From the NCBI GenBank assembly GCA_963920525.1, contig OY986438.1, positions 74,758,636 to 74,822,635 on the forward strand: a stretch of DNA of 64,000 nucleotides. Reading direction: 5' to 3'. The position numbers and the translations under genes were made by a program. Within the stretch, counting starts at the first letter, position 1; every line of letters begins with the position of its first letter. The notes under the pieces were generated by a model that searched no databases, was not told where the DNA came from, and saw only the letters and a program-made list of their open reading frames with translations. The stretch is from Dichetophora obliterata. Taxonomy: Eukaryota; Arthropoda; Insecta; Diptera; Sciomyzidae. Below are positions 10,890 to 22,273 of this stretch, piece after piece.

Positions 10890-13800
10890 CCTCGGACGTT
10901 ACAAAAATATTTCTCAAATTAACACTATTAGAAAAACAGTTTTATGCACTTGTAGATACAGGATCAACTGTCAGTATATTGAAGAAAACAAGTTTTTCAA
11001 ATTTTAACCTACCAGTAAGAGGAGTCCTTGGTTTCATTAAAAGATGGGCTAAAGAATTCAGTGATCCCTTTACTACTAAATTATTATATACCTCTCTCGT
11101 AAGGCCAATTCTTGAATATGCATCAGTTGTATTGAACCCACAATATAATGTCTACATCGACGCCATAGAATCCGTTCAAAAACAGTTTTTACTTTTTGCT
11201 TTACGTCATAGTCGTTGGAACCCCAATATTATGCTTCCATCGTATGAAATACGCCTTAAAATTATTTTACTACCTTCCCTAAAAAGCAGAAGAATGATGC
11301 TTAATGTCATGTTTCTGTATAAATTACTTCGTGGCGAGATTAATTCGGAATATCTCATCTCAGCTCTAAATTTTAACATCCCAAGGAGAGGAACTAGACA
11401 TTTTCTGTTTTTCAAGTTGAGTCAGTGCAGTTCTAATTACGCTCTTCATGAACCTTTACGATGTATGTGCAGTGATTTCATTGATAACTTCAATATGATT
11501 AATTTTTCTGATTCGGTAGATGTCTTAAAACGGAAAATTATATTACATTTAAATAATTAAATCAATTTAACTTCATCCCATTATACCTAACGCAATTTTA
11601 TAACAATGTAATAATGGCAATTGAGATTGTTCTGTTTCTCTTTTTTGTCTCGATATTATGTTTATAAAGTAAGCACCATCAAATATGAATCGTTTTTAAA
11701 ACTTACTTTTTAATTATTCATTATTTTAATTTTTAATCGAATGGGGATTTACGCGCTCACGTGGTTTCCTGATTTGAAATTAGACTGAACTCACACTATC
11801 ACCTGGATTGGTGTGCCAGAGTATATTTCTTTTCCATACAAGTTTATGCCTACGTTGGCCCAAATGCATATCCAACTAATTGGGATTTTGATTTGGCGGA
11901 TATGAGACTTATCTCATTTCCACGTAGGTCCTTTGGTTGGACAATGGCCGCAAACCAGTTAAAATGAGTTTAGTGTTTTTGATTGTTTTTCGGGTACCTT
12001 AAATTGATAATTACTATTATTTAATTCGATGTTGCTTATTTATATAGAATCAAGTATACTTAAATACGCGTTTATATATATTCAATTTTTAAATTCCGCT
12101 GAAAAGCCAATTAATGTGCTTAGTGGAAAATCCTAATTGCCAATAGGGGGTATGTTTTAGTACGTAGGTGCATTCTGTCTGTCCCGGCTGATTCGGGCAG
12201 ATTTTAGAATGTGAATCGTGCATGCGTATATGTCGGGTATACGTATCTTGGGAAGATTTCATACCTCCGGGCGAATCAAAAAAAAAAAAAAAAAGTATTA
12301 AATGAAATTCACAATACTAGGTTAAAAACTATTACTGGGGAGGTCTGTATACCAAGTGAAAATGTAGTAACGCCATGTCCAATTGAATTTGATTTTCCAT
12401 CAAATGCAAAAATGCGTTGGACTATGATAGATTTTGATAAACCTTTCGACATTATATTAGGAATGAATTGGATTAAAAGCAACGTTCATGAGATAAATAT
12501 TAAAAGTATGGAGATAATAATGAGCAATGGAGTGAGCCTCCCTTTTCTAACTAAAACTGTTCAGGAAGGTATAGAAGTTTTGGAAGTAAGTGAAGTACAA
12601 AACATTCAGTTGAATCATTTAAATAGCCAAGAAAAAGAAATTATTAGTAAACTTTTGAAAAAGTATAGTAAATTGATATATAAAGAAGGAGATAATTTAA
12701 CGAATACCACGTCTGTTGTTCATGAAATAAGAACAATAACGGACCATTAATTCTAGAATGTACCGATTGCCTCCGAAACATGAAGAAGAAGTAAGGGTAC
12801 AAATTGATGATATGGAAAAGCAAGGAATTATAAGGAAATGTAGAAGCAAATATAGCTCACCAATAATAGTGATTCCAAAAAAGAAAGATGATTCAGGTAT
12901 TCAAAAATTTAGAATAGTAGTAGATTATAGACGACTGAACCAATTGACTATCGATGACAAGTATCCGTTGCCAAATATTGAGGGAATTCTGGACAAGCTT
13001 GGTAAAGCACAATATTTTAGTACTATTGACCTGGCTAAAGGTTATCATCAAATTTTGATGGCAGAAAAAGACATAGAAAAAACAGCATTTGTGACTCCGT
13101 TAGGACTATACGAATATGTGAGAATGCCTTTCGGGCTAAAAAATGCTCCGGCCACGTTTCAAAGCTTGATAAATGAAATACTTCGAGAATACATTAACAA
13201 AATATGCGTTGTTTATCTTGATGATATTCTCATTTTTTCTACTACATTAGAGGAACATGCTGCATCATTAGAAAAAGTTTTCTCAAAATTACAAGCAAAT
13301 AATCTTAAAATTCAAGCTGTCAAGTGCAGTTTTCTTAAAAAAGAAACTAACTTTTTGGGACATATTCTTACAAAAGAAGGAATTAAACCCAATCCGGACA
13401 AAATATCAACGATTCAAGAGTTAGAAATTCCAAAGACTGAAAAGAAATAAAAGGCTTTTTGGGTGTTACTGGCTATTATAGAAAGTTCATAAGGGACTAT
13501 TCGATAATAGCTTACCCCATGATAAAATATCTAAAAAAAGGTACTAAAATAAATACAAACGATCCACAATACATAGCCAGTTTTGAAAATCTTAAATCAT
13601 TAATATCGTCACATCCAATTCTCAAATATCCAGAATTTGACAAGGAATTTACCATCACTACTGATGCTAGTGATTATGCAGTTGGCGCTGTCCTTTCTCA
13701 ATGTGGGCATCCAATTTGCTATATATCACGAACGCTTAATAATCACGAGCAGAATTATGCGACAACAGATAAAGAATTTCTCGCAATTATTTACGCTGTT

Positions 13801-13979
13801 ACTTATTTTAGACCATATATATATGGAAAAAAGTTCAAAATTGTGACAGACCACTGTCCAATTACATATTTAAATACAAAATACAAAGGCAAAGAATTTT
13901 CTCAACGACATCAAAGATGGCTACTAAAATTGCAAGAATATAATTACGAATTAGAATACATCAAAGGAAAAGAAAATAT
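10882..13979 (+). pseudogene. Pol polyprotein, protease - reverse transcriptase - RNase H part
   Basis: Protease: the active-site motif LVDTGST lies at about 10950-10970. Its domain is split by an inserted non-LTR element (11016-12294) and resumes with the ILGMNW segment at about 12460. Reverse transcriptase: 12758-13450, with the [12 protein letters not shown] motif and the catalytic YLDD box near 13220. RNase H: 13459-13979, with the TTDASDYAVGAVL motif and the TDHCPITYL segment. Breaks seen are stops just before 12758, a frameshift near 13447-13456, and a SINE at 13980 inside the connection to integrase. Order and motifs are those of Ty3/gypsy. Confidence 0.88.
11016..12294 (+). mobile_element. 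5'-truncated jockey/CR1-type non-LTR retrotransposon inserted in the protease region
   Basis: From about 11016 the frame switches to the C-terminal thumb and tail of a non-LTR reverse transcriptase (LYTSLVRPILEYAS, then RRMMLNVMFLYKLL), ending at 11560. A 3' UTR and a poly-A run (12279-12294) follow. AGTA occurs at both junctions and may be a short target duplication. Position 11470-11815 is repeated at 1194-1512. The sequence 11819-12294 is absent there, so it could instead be a second insertion, but the single poly-A tail favours one element. Confidence 0.8.
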
Positions 13980-14393
13980 TTTTGTCGGCCTTTGTAGTCT
14001 AGTGGAGAGTGCGCTAGACTCTCAACCCAAAGGTCCCTGGTTCGAATCCGGGCTCGGGCATGGTTCTTTTCACTTTCTTTGTTCTTTCTTTGTCCTACAT
14101 TAAAGAATTATGGAAAACTAAATCCACAACTAAATTGTGGAAAATGTGAAGGAATGAAACAACTAAGGGCTTGAAATGCTTGCCGAGGTTAAGGCATAAC
14201 ACTAGCCTCGGTTAAAAAGCAATTCAAATTGTCTTTCGCGGTTGTTTCGCCTAATCAATAATTCACGTATGGTTTCCAATCAATTCCTCTAAATAATCTA
14301 TCCCTTTCCTTTCAGGTCAAAGGCCAAACCTTGTTTGTATAAGGTGCATGCCTTGGTTCTTTGATCTTTTTCTCTAAAAAAAAAAAAAAAAAA
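13980..14393 (+). mobile_element. tRNA-derived SINE in the pol gene
   Basis: The head carries RNA polymerase III promoter boxes: an A box TAGTCTAGTGG (13995-14005) and a B box GGTTCGAATCC (14039-14049), spaced as in a tRNA. A ~340-bp unrelated body and a poly-A tail (14377-14397) follow. The heptamer AAAATAT is duplicated at 13973-13979 and 14394-14400. Anticodon-arm pairing is poor, so it is not a working tRNA; the D-arm/A-box region is closest to a tRNA-Glu type. Removing it in thought restores reading continuity of pol, which confirms the boundaries. Confidence 0.88.
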
Positions 14394-14400
14394 AAAATAT

Positions 14401-15781
14401 GATAGCAGATTTTTTAAGTCGTTTAGAAAATTCTCCAAAAATCAATGAAACTAATGATTGCGAGTCCAACTTAGAAATCTCAGAAACCATTCATTCAGCT
14501 AATGAAGAGTTATTAGACCATATTATTATAAAAGAGGAAATTGTAAATAAGTACAAAACTCAAATCATTTTAACTTATAGTCCAGGAACTGAAATGCAAA
14601 CCATACATAGGAGAAAAATAGTAGAATTAAATCCGTTAGAAAATGAGATAATTATTAAAGAAATTTTACTAAGGCATGTTAAAAATGGTCATATAGGTAT
14701 TTTTACTGAAGTATCCGATAGAGATTACCAAAAAATTCAACTATTGCTTATTGCAATGTTCTCAAGTAATAAAAAAATAAAATTGATACGATGCACAAAA
14801 AGAGCAACTGAGATTATGTCAGAAGAAGAGTTACATAAACAACTATCGTTATACCATATTAAAGAATCAATGCATAGTGGTATCAATGAATGTTACTACG
14901 CATTAAAAGATTAAATCTATTTTCCAAAACTTCAGGAACATATTCAATTAATAATAAATAACTGCTAAAAATGTACTCAAATAAAGTATGACAGAAAACC
15001 AATTCAACCAAAATTTTTATTAACAGAAACTCCAAAAGGAAAAAATGAGATAATACACTTAGATATTTTTCATTTTAAAAAAATGGCTTTTGTTACCACT
15101 ATTGACAAACTTACAAAATTTGCAGCTATATACGGCATTACGGACCGAAACTGGAAATCAAAAAAAGCAATAGTTATGGAACAGTTCGCTAAATTTGGTA
15201 AACCAAAAAAAATAATAATGGATAATGAATTTAGGGCAGAACAGTTGATACAGTTTCTAAGGGAAGAAAATGTAGAAGTTCATTTAACGAAACCAAATAA
15301 CCATACGGGAAATGCCGATATAGAAAGACTGCACTCAACCCTGTTAGAAAAAATAACAGGCATTGAGGGCAGTGAACTTTCAACAGAAATGAAGATGCAG
15401 ATGGCTATAGCAAACTATAACGATCTATATCATTCTACAATTAAATGTACCCCTAGAGAAGCAAAAGAAACTGTTAAAATTGAGGAATTGATAGAAAGAA
15501 TAGACAAAGCTAAAAATGTAATAGTTAACAAAAGAAATAGTAACAGAGAAGACTACATTGAGAACAGATTGGAAGGCCCATTTAGAAATTATAAGAGACT
15601 AAGGCATAAAGATGAACCGTACTACAGAATCAATCCTTTACATAACGTTCACTTTTCAAATATTAAAAGACCCTTGAAATTTACAGGTATACATCCAAAT
15701 AATAGTGTTCTTGATGACAATCTTAACGACACAAGGGCTGTTGCAGGTGTATCAGTTACAGGAGGAGACAGGATACCTTAA
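14401..15781 (+). pseudogene. Integrase part of pol, broken
   Basis: After the SINE the linker to integrase continues. A degenerate zinc-binding segment (H near 14878, then paired Cys) is interrupted by two stops (14912-14914 and the next frame). The catalytic core has its first D in HLDIF (about 15057), the second in MDNEF (about 15220) and E in ADIERLHSTLLE (about 15325), the expected D,D-35-E arrangement. The frame stays open to 15781 and overlaps the env ORF by about 77 bases in another frame. It would insert the DNA copy; as it stands it is not translated whole. Confidence 0.82.
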
Positions 15782-17216
15782 AATAAAATTGAGAAAAGTG
15801 GAGGTGATAAATCAAACAAACACCGTTTTACACATCATAGATCCGAATGAACTAAATAATATACTAACCCAAATTGAAACAAACATGAAACATATTGCTG
15901 CTTTTAATAGAGATCTTTTAAACTTAGAAGTTGAATCCATCCGAGCTAAAATTAAATCTATAACACCAAATAAAATGAGGGAAAAGAGAGGTTTAATAAA
16001 TTTTGTTGACAGTGCGTATAAATGGTTGTTCGGGACCATGGATAATGAAGACAGAATCGACATTTTAGAACACTTAAGAGTGGTTGACGAAAATAATCAT
16101 AACATTATTAGCTCTGTAAACAAACAGATAAGTTTTAACAGACACTTTAATGAAACAATGACAATACAACAAAAATCCATAGAAAGCGATAGAATTAAAA
16201 TTACAGGCATAATGGAGGAAATTATGAAAATAGAAAATGAAATTATCAGTCGCTTATTATACTCCGATCAATTGTCAAAATTAAAATACCTAGAAAGCAA
16301 GATAAATAATATCCAAGACAACATTCTATCAGCTAAACATAACATTATACACCCAAGCATATTAACTAAAGAAGAAATAGAATTATATGAAATTGATTTT
16401 TATAAATTAAAGCTACTTAAAATAGGAGTTATGGAGTATAAAGACCAACAGTTAATAATCGCAATAAAAATTCCTAGAAATTATATTTCAACTGATCTTA
16501 AGTTGATTACACCATTACCCAATAAAGATTATAAGGAAATAGATGAAATAAATGAATATGTTATTCAAATAAAAGATAAAATATTAACTTATAAGGAAAA
16601 CACGGAAATAAAAAATCTAAAAGAAAGTAAAATTTGTATTTATCAAAATAAATGTAAGTTTAAACAAAATAATGAAACAAAAATTGAATGTATTGATGAC
16701 GAAACTATATTAGTGAAAAATGCTGTTAACGAAAAAATTTACCAGAATTGTGATGATCGCAATATAACTATTGATAAAAATAATTTTATTTCATTTTGTA
16801 ATTGCGAAATAAAACTATATAATGAAATTTTCTACAATAACAAAAAAGTAGTTAAAGAAAAAATTTTTTATGAAAACAATCCAATTAATCACACAAAAAT
16901 AGAAAAATTTACTTTTGAAAATATTGTAACCAATAATGTTGAAAACTTGAAGGAAATTCAAGAATTAAAATTCCATACAAAAATAGCGAATGGTATTAAT
17001 GTAACATTGAGTATAATAGTAATTGGTATAGTAATTATATTTGTTATATTTTGGTTAAGAAGAAGAAATCAATTTAATGTAAATATTGAAAACAAAGAAA
17101 GCTTTACTTTAGAAAAAATTCAAGAGAATTTAAACTCTGGTGGTGGAGGAGTTATGTCTGCACCCTGTGAAGTCCAACTTGATCCACCACAGTCCAAACA
17201 GTCGAAGATCTTTTAG
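15705..17216 (+). CDS. Envelope-like glycoprotein ORF (baculovirus-F/errantivirus env type), uninterrupted
   Basis: An open frame of 503 codons. A basic furin-type site (REKRG, residues 92-96) is followed at once by a hydrophobic, conserved fusion-peptide-like segment. Long heptad-rich helices follow, then Cys pairs in the region around 310-375, one transmembrane segment at about 433-451, and a short RRR-started cytoplasmic tail. This is the layout of F-like fusion proteins of baculoviruses and of errantivirus env. Five or so N-glycosylation sequons are visible. The last codons run into the 3' LTR, as the polypurine tract lies within the frame. In this group env is made from a spliced mRNA, so the true start may lie elsewhere. 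The rest of the element is defective. Confidence 0.82.
   Translation: MFLMTILTTQGLLQVYQLQEETGYLKIKLRKVEVINQTNTVLHIIDPNELNNILTQIETNMKHIAAFNRDLLNLEVESIRAKIKSITPNKMREKRGLINFVDSAYKWLFGTMDNEDRIDILEHLRVVDENNHNIISSVNKQISFNRHFNETMTIQQKSIESDRIKITGIMEEIMKIENEIISRLLYSDQLSKLKYLESKINNIQDNILSAKHNIIHPSILTKEEIELYEIDFYKLKLLKIGVMEYKDQQLIIAIKIPRNYISTDLKLITPLPNKDYKEIDEINEYVIQIKDKILTYKENTEIKNLKESKICIYQNKCKFKQNNETKIECIDDETILVKNAVNEKIYQNCDDRNITIDKNNFISFCNCEIKLYNEIFYNNKKVVKEKIFYENNPINHTKIEKFTFENIVTNNVENLKEIQELKFHTKIANGINVTLSIIVIGIVIIFVIFWLRRRNQFNVNIENKESFTLEKIQENLNSGGGGVMSAPCEVQLDPPQSKQSKIF
17139..17149 (+). other. Polypurine tract before the 3' LTR
   Basis: GGTGGTGGAGG directly precedes the 3' LTR start at 17150 and would prime plus-strand synthesis. 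It lies inside the env reading frame (a Gly run). Confidence 0.75.
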
Positions 17217-17365
17217 CTTAATTTGCATTTTAAGTCACGTACTGCTAAAAGAGCTTTGATTGAAAACAAACAAAATATTATAAGCAAGCATTGAAGATAA
17301 ATAAAGTCAGTCGTAATTTGGACAAGAAACAGAAAAGAAGTTTTTTTATTCAAAAGTACGTATCT
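17150..17365 (+). repeat. 3' LTR of the errantivirus-like element
   Basis: It matches 9359-9576 except for three substitutions and a 2-nt deletion, starting AGTTATG and ending GTATCT. The following bases CGCGCGAA differ from the primer site after the 5' LTR. Confidence 0.85.
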
Positions 17366-17869
17366 CGCGCGAATAGTCTGCAGCAAAGTTGCTGCAATAC
17401 AAATCATTACAGAGTTATAAATATTTAAATTGTGTTAAGTTGTTTTAGTTCATGTTAGTGTAAATAAAACCATTAAGCTTAAAATCAAATATTTCATTTT
17501 TTATTTGTTGAAAAAGAACTAAGTTTCCACAAGAACATAGGCCGTTTGAAGTCGGCATTAAACACGTAGGTCCAGTTCTCGGCCATTTGTGATCAAACAT
17601 TTAATAACACGCACAACACAATTGATCAATAGAAGCTAGGTCAAAGTCCTTCCAAGGGCTGAAATGGCCAGTTTATTTATTTGTTATATTTATTTAATAA
17701 CATAAACTTTCTAGAAAACGAAGCTTTAAGTCGAACGCATGAGTTGCGATGGAAATGTCCATTTAAGCAATAATATTACAAAATTTAATATAGCTAAAAA
17801 ATTTAATTCCCCTTCATAAATAGAAACTCTAAGCTTAAATATAAAAATTAAATTATCATCGTAAAAGTA
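17366..17869. other. Intronic spacer, nothing recognised
   Basis: AT-rich DNA right of the 3' LTR. No ORF, repeat pair or RNA gene is seen. It is part of the first large intron of the host gene. Confidence 0.4.
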
Positions 17870-18126
17870 AGTTTTCAGACTATCTTACTTCACGCCTGCC
17901 CTGTCTGGGGATTTTGTGTCAAAATCCATCCGAAAAAACTTCAATAAGCCAAAATAAAATCCTTAAAATGGCACTGAACTTACCATGGCACTATTCTACT
18001 AGAACCCACACAAAGAACAACGTTAGTCAAATTCAAGATCGTATTGCTAAAATAACTGACGGATTTAAATTATTTTGCTCTATATCCGAGAATAACTTAG
18101 TACTTAATCTTTATCAAGATAGTTAA
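17870..18126 (+). pseudogene. C-terminal fragment of a jockey-clade reverse transcriptase
   Basis: A frame with CPVWGF- and QNKILKMALNLPWHYST-type motifs, then RIAKITDGFKLFCSISE, ends at 18126. This is the conserved last 80 residues of jockey-clade ORF2. A frameshift near 17905 breaks it. It is a short 5'-truncated relic with no clear tail. Confidence 0.7.
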
Positions 18127-18667
18127 TAACTAAAACTTTATCTTTATTAACTATTTTATAAAATGATTTCAAAAATATTTAATTAAAATATGTTTAGTAT
18201 ATTTATAACTTTTCATTATTTTATAGTTACTTTTCTATATAATAATGTAATTCTTTAGTTTTGTATTTCCTTAATGGATATTTAACCTTATACTCCAGTT
18301 AAAATTACTCAATTCCGCGATTCTTGTCATTAATTTTTTTCTTTTTCGTATATTTATTAATTTATTAATGTATTAAAATTGTTAGCTTGTTAAATTATTT
18401 ATTTATTTTTTCTATTTTTTCACGTATCGTTAATCGAAGGTTTTTTGTAGTAGTTTTTCCTTCGCAAACATTCAAATAATGCGATTATACATACAATTTT
18501 TTTTTCTTTCAACAGGAATGATATTATTCTATAGATGTAATGTATTTAACACAAATCTCTGTACATTTTATTTAGAAATATCGGCCTTAAATATGTTTCA
18601 CTACTTTAAATAATCAATATACACTTCATGTTTAAAATAGGAAATAATTGCATAATTTTTTTTTTAG
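18127..18667. other. Intronic DNA immediately upstream of the first visible host exon
   Basis: Very AT-rich, no ORF. It ends in a polypyrimidine run (TTTTTTTTTAG, 18657-18667), a good 3' splice site for the exon at 18668. Confidence 0.55.
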
Positions 18668-18786
18668 CTTCAATCAACAAAACCAAGCTCCCAGTTAAGC
18701 AAACAAACCCGACATGCGCTCCGATAATAAAACAAATTACTGTTAAACAAGTTCCAAAAGTTAGCCCGATAGCCGTACAGCAAAAG
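18668..18786 (+). CDS. E(bx): E(bx)/Nurf301-like gene, exon a of the Gln-rich region
   Basis: The exon lies between AG at 18666-18667 and a GTATAC donor at 18787. It reads 39 residues in one frame, rich in Lys/Pro/Val and Gln (IIKQITVKQVP and so on), starting with the last two bases of a split codon and ending on a complete codon. It joins in frame to the exon at 18840 across a 53-bp intron. On its own it is weak evidence, but the continuity supports it. See the 18840 exon for identity and role. Confidence 0.7.
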
Positions 18787-18839
18787 GTATACAACTTTTA
18801 ATATAACAATTAAACTTCATTTAATTATTTTTTTTAAAG

Positions 18840-20079
18840 AATGTAGTGCCTGTTTCTACCACCAAGCACGTGGCTAAAGTTCTCCCCCAAAGTGGACAAA
18901 AATTAATGGCTCCAAATCAAATTCTTTCATCTTCAGCGAATTCTGCAAAAATAATAAGTAGTCCACAAAATGTACAACCAGGTCAAAAAGTATTAATTGG
19001 ACAAAATTCACAAGGTCAAAAGTTGTTGATTTCTTCAGGGCAACAATCTTCATCAATCCCTCTGATGACTCAATCACAAACTGCGACTTCAATTCAGTGC
19101 GTGCAGCAACCTCAACAACAAGTAATAGCCAGTCAACTTCCAGGAAATGCTCAAACAACACAAAAAGTCATACAACAAATTGTTAACACCAGCAATGTTC
19201 AACAACAAATAATGGTAGGGGGTCAGCGAATAGTATTAAGTCCTGGGCAAACGATTGTTACACAGCGGTCGTTACCACCAACGCAACATGTTCAAGTTGT
19301 GCCTCATCAGATGGTGTCTCACGCAGCACCACAAACAAAAGTATTTCTTCATGGTAATAACGTACCGCAAATACAACCACAGCAGCATCAAGAACAAATT
19401 CAACAGTCGCCAAAAATTATTCAACAAATAATCAGTCAACAGCAACATCAAACTCAATCCGCAGACATAAATCCGAGAACTCAAATGGAGCAGCAAACAA
19501 ATCAGACTTCAAATCAGCAGCAAATTGTTGTTCAAAATTCAACTTTAGCTCAGCAATTAGCACAAGGAAAATTGCAAGTGGCAACAATTAATGGACAACA
19601 AGTTATAATAAAACCTCTTGGAAACAATCAAGCTCAAATAGTTGCTCACATAAAAACGCAAAGTGATGGTAATTCACACATTGTAACAAACACGTCTTTC
19701 GAAGAGCAGACATCTAATGCTAAGCAACACCAACCAGTTGCACAAACCCAAAATATTCAAAAGCAAACATTGAGAACTTTTCAACAGCAACAGGTTCAAC
19801 CAGCTAGCCAAATTAAATTCAATGCAACTCAACAAGATCAACAAAACTCACAAATCAACCAGCAGCAAGAAATTCAGCAACCTCCACAACAAACTATGTC
19901 AATCGAAGAAAGCCTATTGCAAGGACAACCGCCGGGAACAATTATTAAATGTGTAACTGCTCAAGTTATACAAACCGAGCAAGGTCCAAGAATAGTACTT
20001 CAAGGCCTTGTAGGCAATGATTTCACACAACAACAACTTGCTCTTGTCCAGCAACAGGTTAAACAACAACTCTTAAAAG
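18840..20079 (+). CDS. E(bx): E(bx)/Nurf301-like gene, large Gln-rich exon
   Basis: A 413-codon open exon from an AG acceptor at 18838-18839 to a GTATGA donor at 20080. It is about one quarter Gln, in the pattern of low-complexity activation or scaffold regions. Its end is an ordered, conserved segment (GTIIKCVTAQVIQTEQGP, then RIVLQGLVGNDF) and a helical QQ..VKQQLLK. I recognise this block as the region that precedes the PHD fingers in fly NURF301/E(bx), homologue of human BPTF. That protein is the largest subunit of the ISWI-containing NURF nucleosome remodeller and binds transcription factors and modified histones in the nucleus. The exon ends with one base of a codon completed by the exon at 38403. 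Alternative identities (another Gln-rich coactivator) are less likely given the conserved block. Confidence 0.78.
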
Positions 20080-20134
20080 GTATGAGCTTAATTATTTATT
20101 TATTTATTTTTGAACTATTTTACAAATTAATTTA

Positions 20135-21000
20135 TTAAATATTTGTTGGAGCAGGGCAACTGAAACCATATTGCATCGATTTTATCCTATACTTCGGAGA
20201 ACAGGTTTTGTTTTTTAGCGCAATTTTAAAATAGACAAAAGATTCCTTACTACAGGCCAGTAGGAATTCCAGTTGTAGATTGCATTTGGATATAGGACAT
20301 TCTTTTAAAATATGATGAACAGATATTGTTGAAACGCAAAGGTTACATTGCATAGGCTTAGTTTTTGTGAAAATATGTTTGTTATTGAATAATGTTTTGC
20401 CGAGTCTCATCCTAGCCAAAGTAATACAATCCTCACGCCTCAGGTTGATGTTGTAGTTAGGCCTTGATGGCCTCTTGTTGTACCTTCTTAAAAAAGAGTT
20501 TGAAGATTCCCATGATTGTCGATATTCAAGATTTTGAGTTGCTGCAGATAAATGGTTGGTAATAATTAAGTCAAAGCAAGGTACTTAAAAAAAGAGAGGA
20601 AGCAAGAATGCTTCCTTCGCCGCAGAATCAGCTACTTCACTTGAATTCCGATGTGTCCGGGAATCAATATGATTTTGATGAGACAATGACACTCTACCAT
20701 GTTGAAAATAAATTTAAAAGCGTTGCTTTTTCTGTTATTTAGATCACTTAGCACACTTACGCTATTGGAGCATATCATTTTATTTATTTGTACAGCATAT
20801 TTGACCGCGAAGTGTATCGCAGTAAGTTCAGCGCATGGGCATGGGCAGAAGAGATTGTTGAATTTTTTAAAGTTATTTGAAAATTGTCTGCAAACAGTTA
20901 TGATGTTGCACCTTCTTAGAAAGATCCGTCTGTGTAAAGTGTCATATCAGCCGCATAAAAATTATATGATTCAGTAAAAATTTGTTTAAAAATTGACGGA
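20135..21000 (-). pseudogene. RNase H and C-terminal domain of the I-like element
   Basis: A YTDGS motif near 20935 and an IPGHIGI motif near 20665 mark RNase H. The last ORF (20419-20135) has MRLGKTLFNNKHIF and a C-x2-C..H..C knuckle (QCNLCVS..HHILKEC). Numerous in-frame stops lie between 20600 and 20930. Confidence 0.7.
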
Positions 21001-22273
21001 TTCATATTCTTTTGGCGTTTTTACATAGTGATATATCGATGTTGATGCTATGCTCAAATTGGTTATTTGAACTGATAATAGGCTGTTTTGGTATTGGTAA
21101 TTTATGTTCAAGCATTAAATTTATAATTTTACTTACTCCGCACAAATCTCTACCATTTGAACTATGGTTGAAAGCTGCGTAGAGTTTTTCCCATAAAATT
21201 TCATGTAGACTTGCCATGGTCAATGTTAATGATTTTGAAGTGAGCTTAATGCTTCGATTTTTTTGTATTATTTGAAAGTTTTGGTAACGAGCTTCAATCC
21301 TTAAAGCATATAATGGTGTAGGTGTTAGTAATCCAGTAGCTGTTCTGAAGAACTTGTTAAACGCAGCATTTATCTTCTTCTATTTGCTTTGGTGGTCCAG
21401 CTGTATATGGTAATACACTGTTGAATAATACCAACGGCTAGAGAGAGGTCTGCATATTCCAATCGTAGTTTCGAAATGGGGACCTTTTTCCTTGAACAAA
21501 TAACTTCAAGTAAATTATTTCTTTTGCTTTATTTACTAAAATTTTTGTATGTTCATTCCATAGTAATGTTTTTGTAAAAGTCAAATCCAGAATTCTCATT
21601 TTATTTTTAATTTGAATTCTTTTCTGCCGTAGTATTAGTGTAGAACAGCCGCAGTAGTGCTTTCGGCAGACGTGAAGTATTTCCGCTTTGTTAGCAGGTA
21701 TAAAGCTTATTCTTATTAAATCGCCCACTGATTAAGCTTTTCATCAAAATTATTTAGGTTACGAGGAACAGTATCAATTGGACCAGAGGCAACGGCAAAA
21801 ACATTATCTGCATATATTCCGATGTACTCTACTGAATTTTTAAATGTTCTTAACAAAGCATACGCATTCTTAACAATGCGTATAAGCATTGTATAAGAAA
21901 ACTGACAATAGTGACCCTTGAAGTACACCATAACCAAGCGAAAGCCTCTGCGAAAAAAAACCATCATCCCGTACGGTTATTTGTCGGTGGGTTAAAGACA
22001 GTACAACTTTATGCATTTCTTTTGGGACTACCCGTTCATGCAATTTGTTTATGACAAAACATGAAAAACTCGGTAAAAAGCTTTCTCCAGATCTTCTGAT
22101 AAAATTATGCTATGCCTCTTGTTTTTTAAATTTTCTTCCAGCTTTGTTTCCAATATGGCATAAAGTATGAACACCGTGATTAAGTAAAAACGCATGGTGT
22201 TCTTTTTGCAGATTGTCTCCTAAGCATTCTAAATGTCTACTAGGAATATTTTTTTCAAACGTTTTGGATAGTA

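Larger units (their letters stand above)
9359..17365 (+). mobile_element. Gypsy-class endogenous retrovirus-like element (errantivirus type) with gag, pol and env
   Basis: Two ~217-bp LTRs bracket a tRNA-Ser-type primer site, gag, pol and an F-like env ORF, in the order typical of insect errantiviruses. A polypurine tract lies next to the 3' LTR. The LTRs differ at three bases plus one 2-nt indel, so insertion was recent relative to most neighbours. The 4-bp flanks TGCG and CGCG differ at one position and may be the target duplication. The coding part is broken by frameshifts and stops in gag and pol, a jockey-like insertion in the protease region (11016-12294) and a SINE in the RNase H-integrase connection (13980-14393). 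The copy cannot be functional as it stands. Confidence 0.9.

Noticed and set aside
13987..14060. A tRNA gene
   Set aside because: It has A and B boxes but poor anticodon-arm pairing, a long body and poly-A tail, and target duplications, so it is a SINE head.
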